A stretch of 64,000 nucleotides of DNA from Lentisphaerae bacterium GWF2_49_21 (GTDB lineage Bacteria > Verrucomicrobiota > Lentisphaeria > Victivallales > GWF2-50-93). Position 1 is the stretch's first letter. Every line of letters starts with the position of its first letter. Under the pieces are notes generated by a model. The model was given only the letters and a program-made list of their open reading frames with translations, did no database searches and had not been told where the DNA came from. Shown piece by piece: positions 61,627 to 64,000 of this stretch. The stretch spans positions 1-64,000 of the forward strand of contig MHBH01000069.1 of the NCBI GenBank assembly GCA_001804805.1. Reading direction: 5' to 3'. Both the position numbers and the translations under genes were made by a program.

Positions 61627-63285
61627 TCAGTGCAGGATGGAAGGTCCGGCACGAGGGCCGCCCCCGCCGCCGCCCCAGTCGTCGCAGGTATCCTCGTTGG
61701 TGGTCAGGACGGCGGTTGCGTTGCCAGAAGCGTCATAGGAATATGTGTGCCCCATCTGGAGCCAGCCGGCACCAGTCGGATTGGAAGTGGGATCATAGCG
61801 CGTGGTCGGGACTGTCGAGACATAGCTCTTATTGAAACCTTTGCTTCTCCACTCCACGTCATTGAGCTTCTGGAGGCATGCCAGATAATAGGCGCCTCCC
61901 GCCGGCGGAGAACTTCCGGGATTGTCGATGTCACTCACTGTTGCCGCCCATTTCAGGAACTGGAACAGGGTGTATTGATCCTCGTTGAAAGGATCATAGA
62001 GTCCGGTTGGATCCTGCATTGCAATCGGGATAAGTCTCGACTTGTCGAAGACAGGAAGCACCATTTTTGCCACATAAGGGGGAATCCCTTCAGCAAGACG
62101 TCCGAGAGGTTTTGCAAGCGCCGAACAATAGACTTCTGAAACCTCTGCGGTGGAGGTCTCCAGCCAGGTACCGGAAGGACCGCTGACCTTGTAGTTGCTG
62201 GACATCACAGTCGGTTCGGCACGGCATGTCATCTTGGCGACAGCGCCGCCATAGGTATAATCCGGCATCAGCGGTGCTCTCAGATAAAGGCCGTCCGTCC
62301 ATTCCGAAGAAGGCGTGCTCTCCCAGCTCGACTCATAAATACACCATTTCACGTATGGAAGCGTATAATTGATGCCGTCAGTGTCATTGGAATCAGTCTT
62401 GTCATACCCGTCTGAAACGGTCATTCCTCTTTCCGGCGCTTCCGCTCTAAGTGTGGATTCCGCCAGATTAAAAGGTTCCAGGTCTCCGACGGCTGAATAT
62501 TCGATGAAGATCGGGGAATATTCGCATTCCTCCGTAAATCTGCCTGTATTTTCCACGATTGAAACCTGCCACCATGTTCCGGAAAACGGGTAATTCTGGA
62601 TGAGGGAACTCAGAGTGCCATAACACCAGTATTCTGCTGAGATCGCACGGTATAGCCCCAGGTCCATCAACCATGAATTCGGTGTGATCTCCGGAAGTGT
62701 CGCAAAATCGGCGTTCGGAGCGGCGGCAATGCCCCCCTGTCCTGAATTTACGGCCTCGATCATGTCCTGATACGCCCATCTCCAGGAATAATTTTCAATC
62801 TCCTGGTTGATGCCGGCGGTGGAACCGTAATAATCCTCATTCTCAAGATTATCAATATGCTGGCTGACAACTGCAGTGTAGTGATCAACCGGATTCATGC
62901 CATTGTTCTTCGCCGCCTGCTGCGCAGCACCGAATCCTATCATTGGTCCGACAAATGATACTCTTGCCTGCATCTCAGTTATAAGTTCAGACTTTTCAGT
63001 AATGACATCCGGAGTATCATCGCCGAACGGCTCGAGATCAGTTACAAGGACGGTACAGGCCTTGACCATGTTGAGTTCGCCGATGAGATTAAGGCTGTGC
63101 CTCTGCCAGTTGGCAGCAGTAAGCGCTGCGGCATCGGCGGCATTCTGCGTCTTGACCTTCACCCGGATTATCGAATGGAGATCGAACAGGAAAAGGATGG
63201 CTATAAGGAGGATGAGGACGGCTATGACCCCGAGGATCATAGTCTGTCCCTTCTCAGAATTCCCACGATTTATCTTTTTCATCAT
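61627..63285 (-). CDS. TadG-like pilus-assembly associated protein
   Basis: 552 residues. The N-terminus (EKGQTMILGVIAVLILLIAILFLFD read as GQTMILGVIAVLILLIAI, then VKVKTQNAADAAALTAANW) is the putative Flp pilus-assembly TadG/Tad N-terminal domain: a single membrane segment followed by the NAADAAALT motif. The large extracytoplasmic part is unassigned and ends in a Gly-rich tail. GGAGG inside the end of the upstream gene precedes the ATG, and the two frames are 8 bp apart, so they form an operon. A G5 run at 61661-61665 suggests a possible frameshift: the alternative frame extends the protein by about 45 residues to 61530. Confidence 0.75.
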   Translation of the reverse strand: MMKKINRGNSEKGQTMILGVIAVLILLIAILFLFDLHSIIRVKVKTQNAADAAALTAANWQRHSLNLIGELNMVKACTVLVTDLEPFGDDTPDVITEKSELITEMQARVSFVGPMIGFGAAQQAAKNNGMNPVDHYTAVVSQHIDNLENEDYYGSTAGINQEIENYSWRWAYQDMIEAVNSGQGGIAAAPNADFATLPEITPNSWLMDLGLYRAISAEYWCYGTLSSLIQNYPFSGTWWQVSIVENTGRFTEECEYSPIFIEYSAVGDLEPFNLAESTLRAEAPERGMTVSDGYDKTDSNDTDGINYTLPYVKWCIYESSWESTPSSEWTDGLYLRAPLMPDYTYGGAVAKMTCRAEPTVMSSNYKVSGPSGTWLETSTAEVSEVYCSALAKPLGRLAEGIPPYVAKMVLPVFDKSRLIPIAMQDPTGLYDPFNEDQYTLFQFLKWAATVSDIDNPGSSPPAGGAYYLACLQKLNDVEWRSKGFNKSYVSTVPTTRYDPTSNPTGAGWLQMGHTYSYDASGNATAVLTTNEDTCDDWGGGGGGPRAGPSILH

Positions 63286-63293
63286 AAACCTCC

Positions 63294-63932
63294 CTATTCT
63301 CCGGAAACCAGATAATCGTATGCGTGGTTCGCGAGGTTCGATGTACCACCAACATCTATTGACTGGCCCACTGTATCAAATATGATCCTGTTCCTGTCAA
63401 ACAGATCAAGGAACGGGAACGGATAATTATGGAAAGTGACATCTGTCTGCACCGATCCTGAAAGCAGTTCCGAATTGGAATTGGACAGAGTGGTGTTCGG
63501 TGTAGAAACATCGGCATCAAAATACATATAGCCATACTGTGTATAATCATTTTCACCGCCCCAATACTCATATTCCAGCCACCTTACGCCGGCAATGTAG
63601 TCGGGAATCATGAGTTCTTCGGAGGCGAACTGCGACATCGGTGAACCGAATGAATCATTGTCAGGATCAGTAATCTTCCCCGAAGCTCCGATCGCGCCGA
63701 CACGCGAGCTGCGGTCCTGGAGGTAGTCTGCGAATCCTACGCAGTAGGACCGTGCGGTGCGGAAAGCGGAATAGTCGGTAAGAAGGGTCGCCACGGCAAG
63801 ATGGAAGATCTGGAGCAGCCCTATGAGGAGGATGAATATGATAATGGAGCAGAGAAGGGACTCCAGGGCGCTCTGCCCGCTTGCATCGCTGCAGGCTTTT
63901 CGGAGAAATTTCAATGCTCTTTTTTCTATCAT
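63294..63932 (-). CDS. TadE-like pilus-assembly associated protein
   Basis: 212 residues from the ATG at 63932 (AAAGGA 8 nt upstream); the longer frame to 63998 would read through a palindrome. The N-terminus matches TadE: GQSALESLLCSIIIFILLIG with one transmembrane segment and the conserved Glu within it, then a short extracytoplasmic beta-rich domain (WLEYEYWGGENDYTQYGYMY). TadE/TadG proteins accompany Flp/Tad pilus or type II secretion-like machines; the rest of the cluster is presumably upstream, beyond the window. Confidence 0.7.
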   Translation of the reverse strand: MIEKRALKFLRKACSDASGQSALESLLCSIIIFILLIGLLQIFHLAVATLLTDYSAFRTARSYCVGFADYLQDRSSRVGAIGASGKITDPDNDSFGSPMSQFASEELMIPDYIAGVRWLEYEYWGGENDYTQYGYMYFDADVSTPNTTLSNSNSELLSGSVQTDVTFHNYPFPFLDLFDRNRIIFDTVGQSIDVGGTSNLANHAYDYLVSGE

Positions 63933-63946
63933 AACCCAGTTCCTTT

Positions 63947-63967
63947 GTAAATATTCTGAATATTTAC
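63947..63967. repeat. GTAAATATTC palindrome
   Basis: A perfect palindrome of 10-bp arms around one base. The arms are identical to those of the hairpin at 11753-11792. Confidence 0.55.
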
Positions 63968-64000
63968 TTTCCACTCGACTTCTAAAGTTGGAGTTCACAG

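Noticed and set aside
63933-63998. N-terminal extension of the TadE-like protein to the window edge
   Set aside because: The extension runs through a palindrome and lacks a ribosome site, whereas the ATG at 63932 has AAAGGA and normal TadE length.

Overview
The window reads as a chromosomal segment of a Gram-negative bacterium of the PVC superphylum, most likely Lentisphaerota or Kiritimatiellota. This is inferred from gene content: many very large Sec-exported proteins with jelly-roll, CBM-like and TIM-barrel domains, GntR/LacI regulators fused to sugar-binding sensor domains beside them, TPR and coiled-coil export products, and intergenic spaces full of short palindromic repeats. No rRNA or phylogenetic marker is present, so the phylum is an inference.

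Layout, left to right. (1) 1-6775: a GntR-type regulator translationally coupled (ATGA) to a 1387-residue secreted glycosidase-like protein, followed by a paralogue cut by the window edge. (2) 6934-9836: a TatD-like hydrolase, thiE and an FHA protein. (3) 9947-20980: a leftward run of six genes. Four exported proteins of unknown function are joined by 4-bp start/stop overlaps and lead directly into dxr and rseP. (4) 21119-28551: galK, purA, a GT2 glycosyltransferase and a giant coiled-coil/TPR exported protein with a 732-bp internal duplication. (5) 29521-33636: a candidate retron. A structured non-coding RNA with 14-nt complementary ends lies upstream of a retron-type reverse transcriptase, which directly abuts a 908-residue SF2 helicase. 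(6) 33864-45069: a membrane glycosyltransferase with TPRs, then a second polysaccharide-utilisation locus (GntR regulator, clan GH-A-like enzyme, two further secreted proteins, divergent esterase). (7) 45575-49804: a small AT-rich exported protein, a LacI regulator with an 18-bp palindromic operator and a nagB-like gene, tRNA-Pro(TGG), dapB and an acetate transporter gene. (8) 49925-61400: housekeeping and transport genes (TPR protein, dinG-like helicase, tolB, lipA, sensor kinase, AEC transporter, DUF47-PiT phosphate pair). (9) 61627-63932: two TadE/TadG-like pilus-associated proteins.

The most notable item is the retron candidate. A perfect 14/14-nt a1/a2 pair encloses a 6-bp hairpin with a UGUUUCG loop and a 20-bp-stem hairpin, in the canonical order and strand for msr-msd, with an extended -10 box placing the transcript start at about a1. 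Its partner gene is a DExH helicase. That is not an effector of any experimentally studied retron I can name, but I could not search for it.

The two saccharolytic loci share a design (regulator, then large secreted enzymes), and the second contains a recurring unassigned domain. At least three families of intergenic hairpin repeats recur across the window.
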